Assembly: GCF_002093745.1 (NCBI RefSeq)
Contig: NZ_MTSB01000013.1
Coordinates: 124,001 to 188,000, forward strand
Direction of reading: 5' to 3'
From: Pseudomonas graminis
GTDB taxonomy: Bacteria > Pseudomonadota > Gammaproteobacteria > Pseudomonadales > Pseudomonadaceae
DNA length: 64,000 nucleotides
The position numbers and the translations under genes are program-made. Every line of letters starts with the position of its first letter. Position 1 is the stretch's first letter. This document shows positions 35,536 through 43,895 of the stretch, in pieces. The notes under the pieces are model-generated. The model searched no databases. It saw nothing but the letters and a program-made list of their open reading frames with translations, and had not been told where the DNA came from.

Positions 35536-35928
35536 ATGCCAGCCACACCCCGCCGTCGCGACCTGTACGTGTCGTTGAAGTTGATTGTCTGTATTGCGCT
35601 GGGCATCTGGCTGGGTGCAATGGCCGTGTTCCTCACGGGCCTGCTGTACGTCAAGAGCTTGCCGCCCGCGCAAAGCCAGGCACTGGAAAATGCCGCCACA
35701 CAGCTCTCCAGGCCGCCAGCGAAAGCAACGGTGTCCGAGCCCGACACTGAAATGTTTCGCAAGTACGAGCAAAGCCTGCGCGAAAGCGAGGCCCGACAGG
35801 CCCGAGAGCAGGCCCAGGAACAACAGCAGCGTACGTTCAGCCGCTCCAAATGCGATTTCTGGTTACAGCAGGATCGCACGGCGCCCAGTGAGAAAAGTCG
35901 GGCGAGCATCAATCAATACTGTGGATAA
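35536..35928 (+). CDS. Small single-pass membrane protein of unknown function
   Basis: 130 residues, family not recognised. One membrane helix (LIVCIALGIWLGAMAVFLTGLLYV, about residues 14-37) is followed by a Glu/Arg/Gln-rich coiled-coil-like stretch (KYEQSLRESEARQAREQAQEQQQR). Two cysteines lie in the C-terminus (KCDFWL and NQYCG), which could form a disulfide if the tail is periplasmic. AAGGAG lies 7 nt before the ATG. The next gene starts 3 nt after its stop, so they are co-transcribed. Confidence 0.78.
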   Translation: MPATPRRRDLYVSLKLIVCIALGIWLGAMAVFLTGLLYVKSLPPAQSQALENAATQLSRPPAKATVSEPDTEMFRKYEQSLRESEARQAREQAQEQQQRTFSRSKCDFWLQQDRTAPSEKSRASINQYCG

Positions 35929-35931
35929 ATC

Positions 35932-36414
35932 ATGAACAAGCAGGACGTGTTGCAACTGATCATCGATAAACTGGAAATCGATCTGGATGTTGCACAGCGG
36001 GCGGCCCAGACCGCTTACGAAACGGCCACTCACGAAGAAAACATCGCCGAAAACAAATACGACACGCTGGGGCTGGAGGCTTCTTATCTGGCAGCAGGCC
36101 AGGCGCGACGGGTCGAGGAAATACGCCAGTCGCTGGCGCTCTATCGAAACTGGTCGCTCAAACCGTTCGATGAATCACGGGGCATTCAGACCGGTGATCT
36201 GGTGATTGTCGAAGCTCAGGGTGGACAGACCCAGGCGCTTTTCCTGGGGCCTGATGCGGCGGGCCTGAAGGTCAGCGCGGGCGACCAATTGATCACGGTG
36301 ATTACCGCACGGGCGCCGCTTGGGCAAAGCCTGCTGGGCAGATTCGAAGAAGATGCCGTACAGATTGTCATCAATGGCAGCGGACAATCTTACGAGATCA
36401 CACAAACGTTGTGA
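35932..36414 (+). CDS. GreA/GreB-like transcription factor family protein
   Basis: 160 residues. The N-terminal half is a helical hairpin (LEIDLDVAQRAAQTAYETATHEENIAENKYDTLGLEASYLAAGQARRVEEIRQ), resembling the Gre coiled coil and acidic at the turn (EENIAEN). The C-terminal half has the FKBP-like Gre ending (ITARAPLGQSLLGRFEEDAVQI). It is distinct from true GreA/GreB, so it may be a paralogue that enters the RNA polymerase secondary channel; that role is inference. Coupled to the upstream membrane-protein gene. Confidence 0.72.
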   Translation: MNKQDVLQLIIDKLEIDLDVAQRAAQTAYETATHEENIAENKYDTLGLEASYLAAGQARRVEEIRQSLALYRNWSLKPFDESRGIQTGDLVIVEAQGGQTQALFLGPDAAGLKVSAGDQLITVITARAPLGQSLLGRFEEDAVQIVINGSGQSYEITQTL

Positions 36415-36537
36415 CACAGCCGCCATCTACAGGGTTGATCACGCCGACTTTTTATGGGTAAGGTGACCCGTCGCTACAACCACCGCAACCGGGGCTACAT
36501 CAAAGCAAACAAGGACTAAAACCCAAGGAGATTTTTC

Positions 36538-36744
36538 ATGACGAACGTCATCGCTTTTCCTGACGCCCATGAACGTGATCGCCTGAAGTCCAGTCAAGAT
36601 CCGGCGTTGAGATACCTGAACAAGAAAGAGCGACAACTGATCGACCAACTGCGTTCGACCAGTCATGCGGGACGGCAGTACGTTTACGACTACGCAAGCA
36701 TCATGCACCTGTCCAGGCCGTTGTACCCTGAACCGGTGGATTGA
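36538..36744 (+). CDS. Small conserved hypothetical protein
   Basis: 68 residues, MTNVIAFPDAHERDRLKSSQ..., with a strong ribosome site (AAGGAGA, spacing 7). Charged and soluble; no domain recognised. It follows the Gre-like gene by 123 nt in the same direction. Confidence 0.68.
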   Translation: MTNVIAFPDAHERDRLKSSQDPALRYLNKKERQLIDQLRSTSHAGRQYVYDYASIMHLSRPLYPEPVD

Positions 36745-36803
36745 CTGCACACCGTAAAGCCTGACTGTGAGCTGCACCGGCACACCGGCGCAGCTCACAG
36801 GGG

Positions 36804-38081
36804 TCAGCGTGTCAGCGAAAAGATCAACGCTGAGATAGCCACCAGACCGGCGCCAATCACAAAGTAGTTGGACCACGCGCCTGCATATTTGCGCATGGCT
36901 GGTACTTTGTAGATCGCATACATCGGCATCAGGAACAGCAACGCTGAAATGACCGGCCCACCCAGGGTTTCGATCATCCCCAGAATGCTCGGATTGAGCG
37001 TTGCCACCAGCCAGCACACCACCAGCATGAATACCGCTGTCATCCGGTCCAGCACCTTCGGTGCAGGACGACGGCCGGCTTTCACGACCAGCCCCTTCAG
37101 GCCTTCGCTGGCTCCGATGTAATGCCCGAGGAACGACTTGGAGATGGCCACGAACGCAATCAGCGGCGCGACAAAGGCGATGGTCGGATTATTGAAGTGA
37201 TTGGCCAGGTAGGACAGGATCGAAATGTTCTGTGCCTTGGCTTCAGCGAGTTGAGCTGGCGAAAGCGTCAGCACGCAACTGAACACGAAGAACAGCACCA
37301 TCACCACCATCAAACCATGCGCGCGGGCCAGAATCTGCGAACTGCGCACCTCGGCGTTCTCGCCGTACTGACGCTTCTGGTCTACCGCAAAAGCGGAGAT
37401 GATCGGCGTGTGGTTGAAGGAAAACACCATCACCGGAATCGCCAGCCATAAGGTAGGCAGAAATGCCGACGGCTCAGGCAAGGTGGTTGCGGTGCTCAGG
37501 ATGCCGCCGGTCCAGTGCGGAATCAGGAATACCGCAAGGAACAGCAAGGCGACAATGAACGGATAGACCATCAGGCTCATGGCCTTGACGATGAATCGCT
37601 CGCCACACCGCACCACTGCCAGCAAGCCCATGATCAGCACAAAGGCCAGCACAGCGCGTGGGGGCGGCGCTATGTGCAACTGGTGCTCGAGAAAACTGCC
37701 TACCGTGTTGGTGAGCGCAACGCTGTAGATCAGCAGAATCGGAAAGATTGCAAAGAAGTACAGCAAGGTGATCATCGCCCCGGCGCTTTTGCCGAAATGT
37801 TGCTCGACCACCTCGGTGATATCAGCGCCTTCGCGACCGGACAGCACGAAACGGGTCAGGCCTCGGTGCGCGTAGAAGGTCATCGGAAACGCCAGCAGCG
37901 CCAACGCCATCAGAGGCCAGAAACCGCCAATGCCTGCGTTGATGGGCAAGAACAGCGTACCGGCGCCAATCGCGGTGCCGAACAATCCGAGCATCCAGGT
38001 GGTGTCATTGCGATTCCAAGCGGCGATGCTCTCGGGAGCTACATCCAGACGTTCTACGACGCCATTTGCCTGATCATTCAT
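36804..38081 (-). CDS. HAAAP-family amino-acid permease (serine transporter SdaC-like)
   Basis: 425 residues with about eleven hydrophobic helices. WMLGLFGTAIGAGTLFLPINAGIGGFWPL near the N-terminus is the diagnostic glycine-rich segment of the HAAAP family, and VMVFSFNHTPIISAFAVDQKR is also conserved. SdaC-type members import L-serine with H+ or Na+; the substrate here is inferred. The ATG at 38081 (MNDQANG) is chosen over 38111, which adds ten basic residues without a ribosome site. Confidence 0.84.
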   Translation of the reverse strand: MNDQANGVVERLDVAPESIAAWNRNDTTWMLGLFGTAIGAGTLFLPINAGIGGFWPLMALALLAFPMTFYAHRGLTRFVLSGREGADITEVVEQHFGKSAGAMITLLYFFAIFPILLIYSVALTNTVGSFLEHQLHIAPPPRAVLAFVLIMGLLAVVRCGERFIVKAMSLMVYPFIVALLFLAVFLIPHWTGGILSTATTLPEPSAFLPTLWLAIPVMVFSFNHTPIISAFAVDQKRQYGENAEVRSSQILARAHGLMVVMVLFFVFSCVLTLSPAQLAEAKAQNISILSYLANHFNNPTIAFVAPLIAFVAISKSFLGHYIGASEGLKGLVVKAGRRPAPKVLDRMTAVFMLVVCWLVATLNPSILGMIETLGGPVISALLFLMPMYAIYKVPAMRKYAGAWSNYFVIGAGLVAISALIFSLTR

Positions 38082-38460
38082 CCGGTCGACTCTCCGTGGC
38101 CGGTTTATCAAAAAGGGAAACGCGTCGAAAAAGCGGGCAGTTCAGCGTCTCCCTCGAAAACAGCGGGGCAGATTCTCCGGGATTGCCGACAGAAGTCAAA
38201 GACTTGTAGGACAGTTCTCATGACAAAGGGGGGTCAACGGGCTCCTAATAGATTGTTTTTCATACAGAAAAAGCTATCGTCCAGCAGGCCGACACGCGAG
38301 GTTTGCCGGGCCGGGACTGACCCTCACTGCCCTGCAAAGACGGGTACCAGTTCGCATAACCATGATCCGGGCACGCACAACCCGCGAAAGCCTGCTGCAT
38401 CGATTCACCTATCCATGTATAAATGCCCTGACACATTGGTCATCTTTGGAGACTCAGCGC
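38082..38460. other. 379-bp divergent spacer between permease and TetR genes
   Basis: No gene or strong repeat is seen. It should contain both divergent promoters; TGTATAAAT near 38416 is a plausible extended -10 for the TetR gene, with no clear -35. TetR operators are often in such spacers, but I see no good palindrome. Confidence 0.5.
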
Positions 38461-39024
38461 ATGCGTTACGCGCTCGATCATAAGGCCCAAACCCACCAAC
38501 GCATCGTCAAGGAAGCGTCCATGCGCTTTCGACGCGACGGCATTGGTGCTACGGGCTTACAACCTTTGATGAAAGCACTAGGCTTGACCCATGGCGGTTT
38601 TTACGCGCATTTCAAATCCAAGGATGATCTGGTCGAACAGGCATTGAATCACGCCCTCGACGAGGTAAAGGGAATCACCAGCGAAGTTTTCGCCAGGCAG
38701 GACTCGCTCAGTGAATTCATTGATCTCTACCTTTCCCTAGATAGTCGCGACGCGCCGGATGGCGGATGCCCGCTACCGAGCATGTGTCTGGAACTGGGGC
38801 ATCGCGACCAACCCAGCGAGGTGACAGACAAGATCATTCTTCATCTGCTGGAGCTGTTCGACAAAGCGCCCTCCGGCCACGAATCCAGAAGCCTGCCGAT
38901 ATTGTCTACTCTGGTAGGTGGCCTGGTGCTGGCACGCAGCGCTTTCAACGACGAGTTGTCGAAACGCATCCTTGACGAGACACGGGACTTTCTCAAACAG
39001 GAGATAAGAAAAACCGCAAATTGA
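38461..39024 (+). CDS. TetR-family transcriptional regulator
   Basis: 187 residues. The N-terminal helix-turn-helix is HQRIVKEASMRFRRDGIGATGLQPLMKALGLTHGGFYAHFKSKDDLV; a TetR ligand domain with a CPLPSMCLELGH segment follows. The ATG at 38461 has GGAG upstream. The target is unknown; the divergent permease gene is a candidate. A terminator follows. Confidence 0.86.
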   Translation: MRYALDHKAQTHQRIVKEASMRFRRDGIGATGLQPLMKALGLTHGGFYAHFKSKDDLVEQALNHALDEVKGITSEVFARQDSLSEFIDLYLSLDSRDAPDGGCPLPSMCLELGHRDQPSEVTDKIILHLLELFDKAPSGHESRSLPILSTLVGGLVLARSAFNDELSKRILDETRDFLKQEIRKTAN

Positions 39025-39080
39025 TACGCTGAAGAAAGGAGGTTTTCTCTGGATTACATTTCCCTTTGAACGCTGTATTA

Positions 39081-39115
39081 AAAACAGGCCGATCAGTGAT
39101 CGGCCTGTTTCTTTT
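39081..39115. terminator. Bidirectional terminator between TetR gene and comEA
   Basis: AAACAGGCCGATCA (39082-39095) and TGATCGGCCTGTTT (39097-39110) form a perfect long stem, followed by CTTTTC; A-rich on the other side. Confidence 0.92.
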
Positions 39116-39130
39116 CAACGTTGCCATTCC

Positions 39131-39460
39131 TCAGTCAATGGACAACTTGTCGCGGTTCTTGTCCAGCAGGGCTTTGCCAATGCCTTTCACTTCAATCAGT
39201 TCATCAACCGACGTGAATGCGCCGTTAGCGTCTCTGTAAGCCACTATGGCATCGGCCTTGTTCTTGCCAATACCTGCCAGTTGCTTTTGGAGGGTTTCGG
39301 CGTCAGCCGTGTTGAGATTGACCCGGTCGCTACGTGGCTCATGGACGACAGCTGGCGCTGCGCTTTGAGTGGGCGGCGGGGACACCTGTGCAGCGTTGAC
39401 CGCAACCGAGGTAGTGGTCAACAAGGCAAAGACCAGAGCGCTGAAAAGAGTGGTTCGCAT
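39131..39460 (-). CDS. comEA: ComEA-type helix-hairpin-helix DNA-binding protein
   Basis: 109 residues. It has a signal peptide (MRTTLFSALVFALLTTTSVAVNA), a Pro-rich linker, then a double helix-hairpin-helix (VNLNTADAETLQKQLAGIGKNKADAIVAYR and FTSVDELIEVKGIGKALLDKNRDKL). ComEA proteins bind incoming DNA in the periplasm of naturally competent bacteria; in pseudomonads its role is not proven. It lies just downstream of wbpM, the usual place in Pseudomonas. The ATG at 39460 has GGAG 8 nt upstream. Confidence 0.9.
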   Translation of the reverse strand: MRTTLFSALVFALLTTTSVAVNAAQVSPPPTQSAAPAVVHEPRSDRVNLNTADAETLQKQLAGIGKNKADAIVAYRDANGAFTSVDELIEVKGIGKALLDKNRDKLSID

Positions 39461-39618
39461 AGATAAAGCTCCATAGCAGTTCAAGGCAGCATTCCAAATG
39501 CTGTACCTGAAACTTAAACCACGGTTTCTCCCGAGAGAAGAAACGGAGCGTTGCGGCCTGTTTCCACATCAAACAGCGTGTGTCTGCGCGTGATCAGCCT
39601 CAATAAAAACAGCGGCCA

Positions 39619-41613
39619 TCAGGTTTCACCGCTGCGTTCCTGATACATCCAGTCAACGATCTCACCTTCCGGCGTATACCCGTTGACGGTCTCACGCAGC
39701 AACTGACGAACCGTGTTGTAATCGTCCCGATCAACAGCATCCAGCAGTTTTGTAAGACGCCCCTTCAGCACATCCCATTGCAGGTAGTCTTCATTCGCAC
39801 TCATGATCATCGGGTGTTCGGTGGCCACGACGTTGTCGCCGATCAGCAGTTCTTCATAGAGTTTCTCGCCTGGACGCAACCCGGTGAACTCGATGGAGAT
39901 GTCGCCGTGGGGGTTTTTCTCGGACCGAATGGCCAGACCGGAGAGGTGAATCATCTTCTCCGCCAGCTCGATGATCCTGACCGGCTCGCCCATGTCCAGA
40001 ACGAATACGTCACCGCCATGGCCCATTGATCCGGCCTGAATGACCAGTTGAGCGGCCTCCGGGATGGTCATGAAATAGCGGGTAATCTTGGGATGAGTAA
40101 CCGTCACCGGTCCGCCTGACTGAATCTGTTTGTGAAACAGCGGGATCACCGACCCCGAAGAGCCAAGCACATTGCCGAAGCGAACCATCGTGAAGCGGGT
40201 CTTGTTGACCTGATACACATTGGCCTTGTCCCCGAAAATCACCGGTGCCGTTTCGCGGCTCAACGCTTGCAGTATCAGCTCGGCGAGACGCTTGGTACTG
40301 CCCATCACATTGGTCGGCCTGACCGCCTTGTCGGTGGAGATCAGGACAAAGTTGGAAACCCCCGCCTGCAAGGCCGCCTGGGCAGTATTGAGCGTACCGA
40401 CAACGTTATTGATCACGCCCTCGGCAATGTTGTGTTCGACCATCGGCACATGCTTGTAGGCAGCCGCATGGTAAACCGTGTCGACCTTCCAGGTTTTCAT
40501 GATCGACAGCAGTTTCGGATGGTTGCGCACCGAACCGAGAATAGGCAGCAATTTGACCGAAAGCGATTCGCGGGCCGAACGCTGCTCCAGCTCGGAGAGG
40601 ATGCTGTAAAGATTGAACTCACTGTGGTCCAGCAACAGCAGTTGCGTTGGCTGCAGCAGCAATATTTGCCGACACAACTCGGAACCGATCGAACCACCGG
40701 CCCCCGTAACCAGAACCGTCTTGCCCTTGATGCAATGCTCCAGCAGATTTTCCCGGGCAGGCACCGAATCGCGCCCCAGAAGGTCAGCGATATCGACTTC
40801 CTGAAGGTCGTCCACCTTCACCCTTCCGGCCGCCAGGTCCATGAAACCGGGAACGCTTCGTACGTGGAGCGGGAAGCCTTCCAGAAAGCCGAGAATTTCC
40901 CGACGGCGCCCACGCGACGACGACGGAATCGCCAGAAGGATCTCCTGAGCGCCGGTTGAATCGATCATTCGCTGGATGTTTCGTGGCTTGTAGACCTGAA
41001 GACCTGAAATCACCCGGTTGGAGATCGACTCGTCATCATCGATGAACGCCACGGGGTGCATCAGGCGCCCCATGCGCAAGGCAGCGACCAACTGGTTGCC
41101 AGCAGCGCCAGCACCGTAGATGGCCACTTTTTGCAGGCCATTGTCGCTTTTGGCAAAGGGCACATGCTGCGCTGCCGCAAACCAGTCACCGAGAAAATAT
41201 TGACGCATGGCCAGACGCAGACCGCCGATCATGACCAGACTCAACCACCAATAGTTGAAGATGACCGAGCGCGGGACCAGTTGCTGATGATTGCTGTAGA
41301 CGTAAACCATGCACCCCAGGATCAGGGATGACATCGTGACAGCCTTGATGATCGCGATCAGGGCGTCGTTGCCGAAATACCGCATGACCGCACGGTACAT
41401 GCCAAAACGGATGAACAACGGGATAGCGGCAAGCGGCGCGCTGATGAACAGCCAGGTGTGTTTCTCCAGCGGATTGATCAGCTCGTCGATACCCAGTCGC
41501 ACGACAAACGCCATCCACAGGGCCAGCCAGACGAGAAGCACATCGGCAGCCACCTGAATTATCCGTTTTTTACGGCGGGGTAACGCCAGCAAACTGGACC
41601 GCAACCTGCTCAT
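39619..41613 (-). CDS. wbpM: WbpM-type UDP-GlcNAc 4,6-dehydratase (polysaccharide biosynthesis)
   Basis: 664 residues, full length. Four N-terminal membrane helices are followed by a CoA-binding-like Rossmann domain (KVAIYGAGAAGNQLVAALR) and the catalytic SDR domain (TVLVTGAGGSIGSELCRQIL) with FVLISTDKAVRPTNVMGSTKR and a GLRPGEKLYEELL end. The classical SDR Tyr is Met in WbpM/FlaA1-type enzymes (NVMGSTK), as seen here. It makes the UDP-4-keto-6-deoxy sugar used for QuiNAc/FucNAc in O-antigen. The ATG at 41613 is used; the preceding codon is TTG. Confidence 0.93.
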   Translation of the reverse strand: MSRLRSSLLALPRRKKRIIQVAADVLLVWLALWMAFVVRLGIDELINPLEKHTWLFISAPLAAIPLFIRFGMYRAVMRYFGNDALIAIIKAVTMSSLILGCMVYVYSNHQQLVPRSVIFNYWWLSLVMIGGLRLAMRQYFLGDWFAAAQHVPFAKSDNGLQKVAIYGAGAAGNQLVAALRMGRLMHPVAFIDDDESISNRVISGLQVYKPRNIQRMIDSTGAQEILLAIPSSSRGRRREILGFLEGFPLHVRSVPGFMDLAAGRVKVDDLQEVDIADLLGRDSVPARENLLEHCIKGKTVLVTGAGGSIGSELCRQILLLQPTQLLLLDHSEFNLYSILSELEQRSARESLSVKLLPILGSVRNHPKLLSIMKTWKVDTVYHAAAYKHVPMVEHNIAEGVINNVVGTLNTAQAALQAGVSNFVLISTDKAVRPTNVMGSTKRLAELILQALSRETAPVIFGDKANVYQVNKTRFTMVRFGNVLGSSGSVIPLFHKQIQSGGPVTVTHPKITRYFMTIPEAAQLVIQAGSMGHGGDVFVLDMGEPVRIIELAEKMIHLSGLAIRSEKNPHGDISIEFTGLRPGEKLYEELLIGDNVVATEHPMIMSANEDYLQWDVLKGRLTKLLDAVDRDDYNTVRQLLRETVNGYTPEGEIVDWMYQERSGET

Positions 41614-41711
41614 CAATTATTTAATGCTCCGTTATGCTACCGGTTGAACATCGCTGGAAACCGGCATCTGAAAACCCACTACGTTTCTGAGACAGCCGGA
41701 AAACCGCTTCG

Positions 41712-42728
41712 TTACATCCTTTCCGCCTCACCCGCCCTGAACCTGAGGGCCAGGATAATCAGCGGTACGTAGGCAATTGCCGTCCATGTCAGCCCGTCTC
41801 CTCCCATCAGCGCCACCCACATTGCAACAGGCAGGAGCCAGAACAGATTGATCGCTCCGACGGCCAGGGTGACGGGCGAGTGCCTGCCATAATCCCGTGA
41901 AGCGAACTGATAAGCGTGACTCCGATGGGCTTCATAGACCTTCTCTCCACGCAGCAGTCGGCGTATCAGCGTCAGGGTCGCATCGACGATAAAGACCCCC
42001 AGCAGGATCAGCCAGCACCAGAATAGCTGAGGTGACGCCCAGGAACCCTGAATGGATAGCAATCCGAGGACGATGCCCAGAAAGCCACTGCCGGCATCAC
42101 CCATGAATATTTTTGCCGGAGGGAAGTTCCAGCAGAGAAAACCGGCGGCAGCGGCGGCCAGCAGCAGCGATTCCCAGGACAATCCGATATGACCGCTTAA
42201 CGCATAGATGACGCTCATGCCCAGGCACACGGTCACAGCCTCTACGCCCGCTATTCCGTCGATGCCATCCATGAAGTTGTAGAGGTTCAACATCCACACC
42301 AGATAGAACGCGGCAAGCACCTGACCGATTGGCCCCGGGTTGAAGCTCCAGCCCATGATAGTGAGCGGAGCAAGCCCGTCCAGCCAGAACAAGGCCCAGC
42401 CGGCAGCCAAAAAATGGCCCAGAAGGCGCCAGCGTGCAGCGATATGCCCATGATCGTCCATGAAACCGACCACTGCGACCAAGCCTCCCGAGCCAATGAT
42501 GGCAATCAGGGACGCCGCCGACAGATGCCCGACCCATGCCAGTATCGACACGGCCACGAGAAAGGCGATGACAATGGCAACGCCTCCCCCACGGGGGGTG
42601 GGAATGGAATGCGAACTGCGTGCATTGGGCACATCCATCAAGCTTCTGGCCAGGGCGTACTTGCGCAGCAACGCCGTCAGGACCAGAGAAAGGAGCACAA
42701 TGACAATGACTGACAACCCTTCAATCAT
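41712..42728 (-). CDS. wbpL: WbpL/WecA-like undecaprenyl-phosphate glycosylphosphotransferase
   Basis: 338 residues (MraY/WecA family) with about ten membrane helices. Catalytic cytoplasmic motifs are VPNARSSHSIPTPRGGG, VGFMDDHG, LYNFMDGIDGIAG, FMGDAGSGFLG and the His-containing VYEAHRSHAYQ. It starts O-antigen and A-band synthesis by moving a sugar phosphate onto undecaprenyl phosphate. Its start (ATG at 42728 or 42737) overlaps the end of the epimerase gene, so the two are translationally coupled. Confidence 0.9.
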   Translation of the reverse strand: MIEGLSVIVIVLLSLVLTALLRKYALARSLMDVPNARSSHSIPTPRGGGVAIVIAFLVAVSILAWVGHLSAASLIAIIGSGGLVAVVGFMDDHGHIAARWRLLGHFLAAGWALFWLDGLAPLTIMGWSFNPGPIGQVLAAFYLVWMLNLYNFMDGIDGIAGVEAVTVCLGMSVIYALSGHIGLSWESLLLAAAAAGFLCWNFPPAKIFMGDAGSGFLGIVLGLLSIQGSWASPQLFWCWLILLGVFIVDATLTLIRRLLRGEKVYEAHRSHAYQFASRDYGRHSPVTLAVGAINLFWLLPVAMWVALMGGDGLTWTAIAYVPLIILALRFRAGEAERM

Positions 42729-43707
42729 GCTTGTCATGTTCCAGATAATAGCGAGCCGTGTCGTGCATGGCGTGTTCAACACTCACAGGTGGATGCCAAT
42801 CCAGCATCGTACAGGTTTTACGGATGTCGACCTGCAATGAGCTGCATAAACGTCGTGAAAACGCACGCTTGCCAAGCAATGCCGCCGCCCCTTTCAATAC
42901 GCTGACGGGAACAGGCAACAAGCGGGCCGGCTTTCCGAGGGCCTTGGCCATCTCGCGCAAGAGCCGACTGGTGGACAGATCGTCACCGTCACTCACCAGG
43001 AATGTTTGCCCCGCCGCCGCAGGGTGATCGACACAACGCGTCACCAGATCAGCCAGATTTTCCACGGCCACCAGGCTGCGGCGATTATCAATGGCGCCGA
43101 GCGGCAACGGTAAACCCTTGTCGAGCCATCGCATCATGCTCTTGAAGTTGGCCTTGACCCCGGGGCCATAGACCAGAACCGGACGAATGATCACAACTTC
43201 CATGCCGGTACGGTCAGACAACGCCCGCAGCCCTTCCTCGGCTTTTTGCTTGGAAACGCCATAGGCATCCAGCGGATTGCAAGCGTCGTCGGCCCTGAAC
43301 GGCGCATGCGCAAGTGTCATCTCACCATTGGCCTTGATGGAGCTGAGGAAGATGAACCGCTTCACTCCCGCCGCTGCAGCTTGCTCCGCCAGATTCAAGG
43401 TGGCGGTAACATTGGCACGAAAGTACTCTTGGTCTGCCTCGGAGGCGGTTTCATTGAGCACATGAACGCGAGCGGCACAATGAATGACAACCTGCGCACC
43501 CCTGACAAAGTCCGTCCATTGATTATCCGGCGCCAGAGACGCCACCTGGACGACGTCAATACGCTGCGCAGGGCGTTCATATACGCTTGCACGCCGCACG
43601 GCGACCCTCATCAGATAATCGGTACGCTCAATCAATTGACGAACCACCGCGCTGCCCACGAAACCCGTCGCACCTGTTATTGCAACCAATGCAACATTAC
43701 CGCTCAT
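42721..43707 (-). CDS. NAD-dependent epimerase/dehydratase (UDP-sugar 4-epimerase or 4-ketoreductase type)
   Basis: 328-residue extended SDR: nucleotide motif AITGATGFVGSAVV, VIHCAARVHVL, the catalytic YGVSKQKAE, and IIRPVLVYGPGVKANF. In O-antigen loci such WbpV/WbuB-like enzymes reduce the 4-keto sugar made by WbpM, giving UDP-QuiNAc or UDP-FucNAc, which WbpL transfers. That pathway link is inferred from the three adjacent genes. The ATG at 43707 has AAAGG upstream. Confidence 0.87.
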   Translation of the reverse strand: MSGNVALVAITGATGFVGSAVVRQLIERTDYLMRVAVRRASVYERPAQRIDVVQVASLAPDNQWTDFVRGAQVVIHCAARVHVLNETASEADQEYFRANVTATLNLAEQAAAAGVKRFIFLSSIKANGEMTLAHAPFRADDACNPLDAYGVSKQKAEEGLRALSDRTGMEVVIIRPVLVYGPGVKANFKSMMRWLDKGLPLPLGAIDNRRSLVAVENLADLVTRCVDHPAAAGQTFLVSDGDDLSTSRLLREMAKALGKPARLLPVPVSVLKGAAALLGKRAFSRRLCSSLQVDIRKTCTMLDWHPPVSVEHAMHDTARYYLEHDKHD

Positions 43708-43895
43708 GCAAGAACGCCTTTCCAAATCGGGCAAATATTCCTTATGCGACGCTTTTTGACAACTAAAATATTTTCAACCTGTTTGAGTACTTCTCTCGCT
43801 GCATGTTTCACAACACCGCTGCACAGGCACTGAACGATTAAACCCCTCGGCATGCTCACTCAATAACCAAGTACGCCAGACTATAAAGAAACCTG

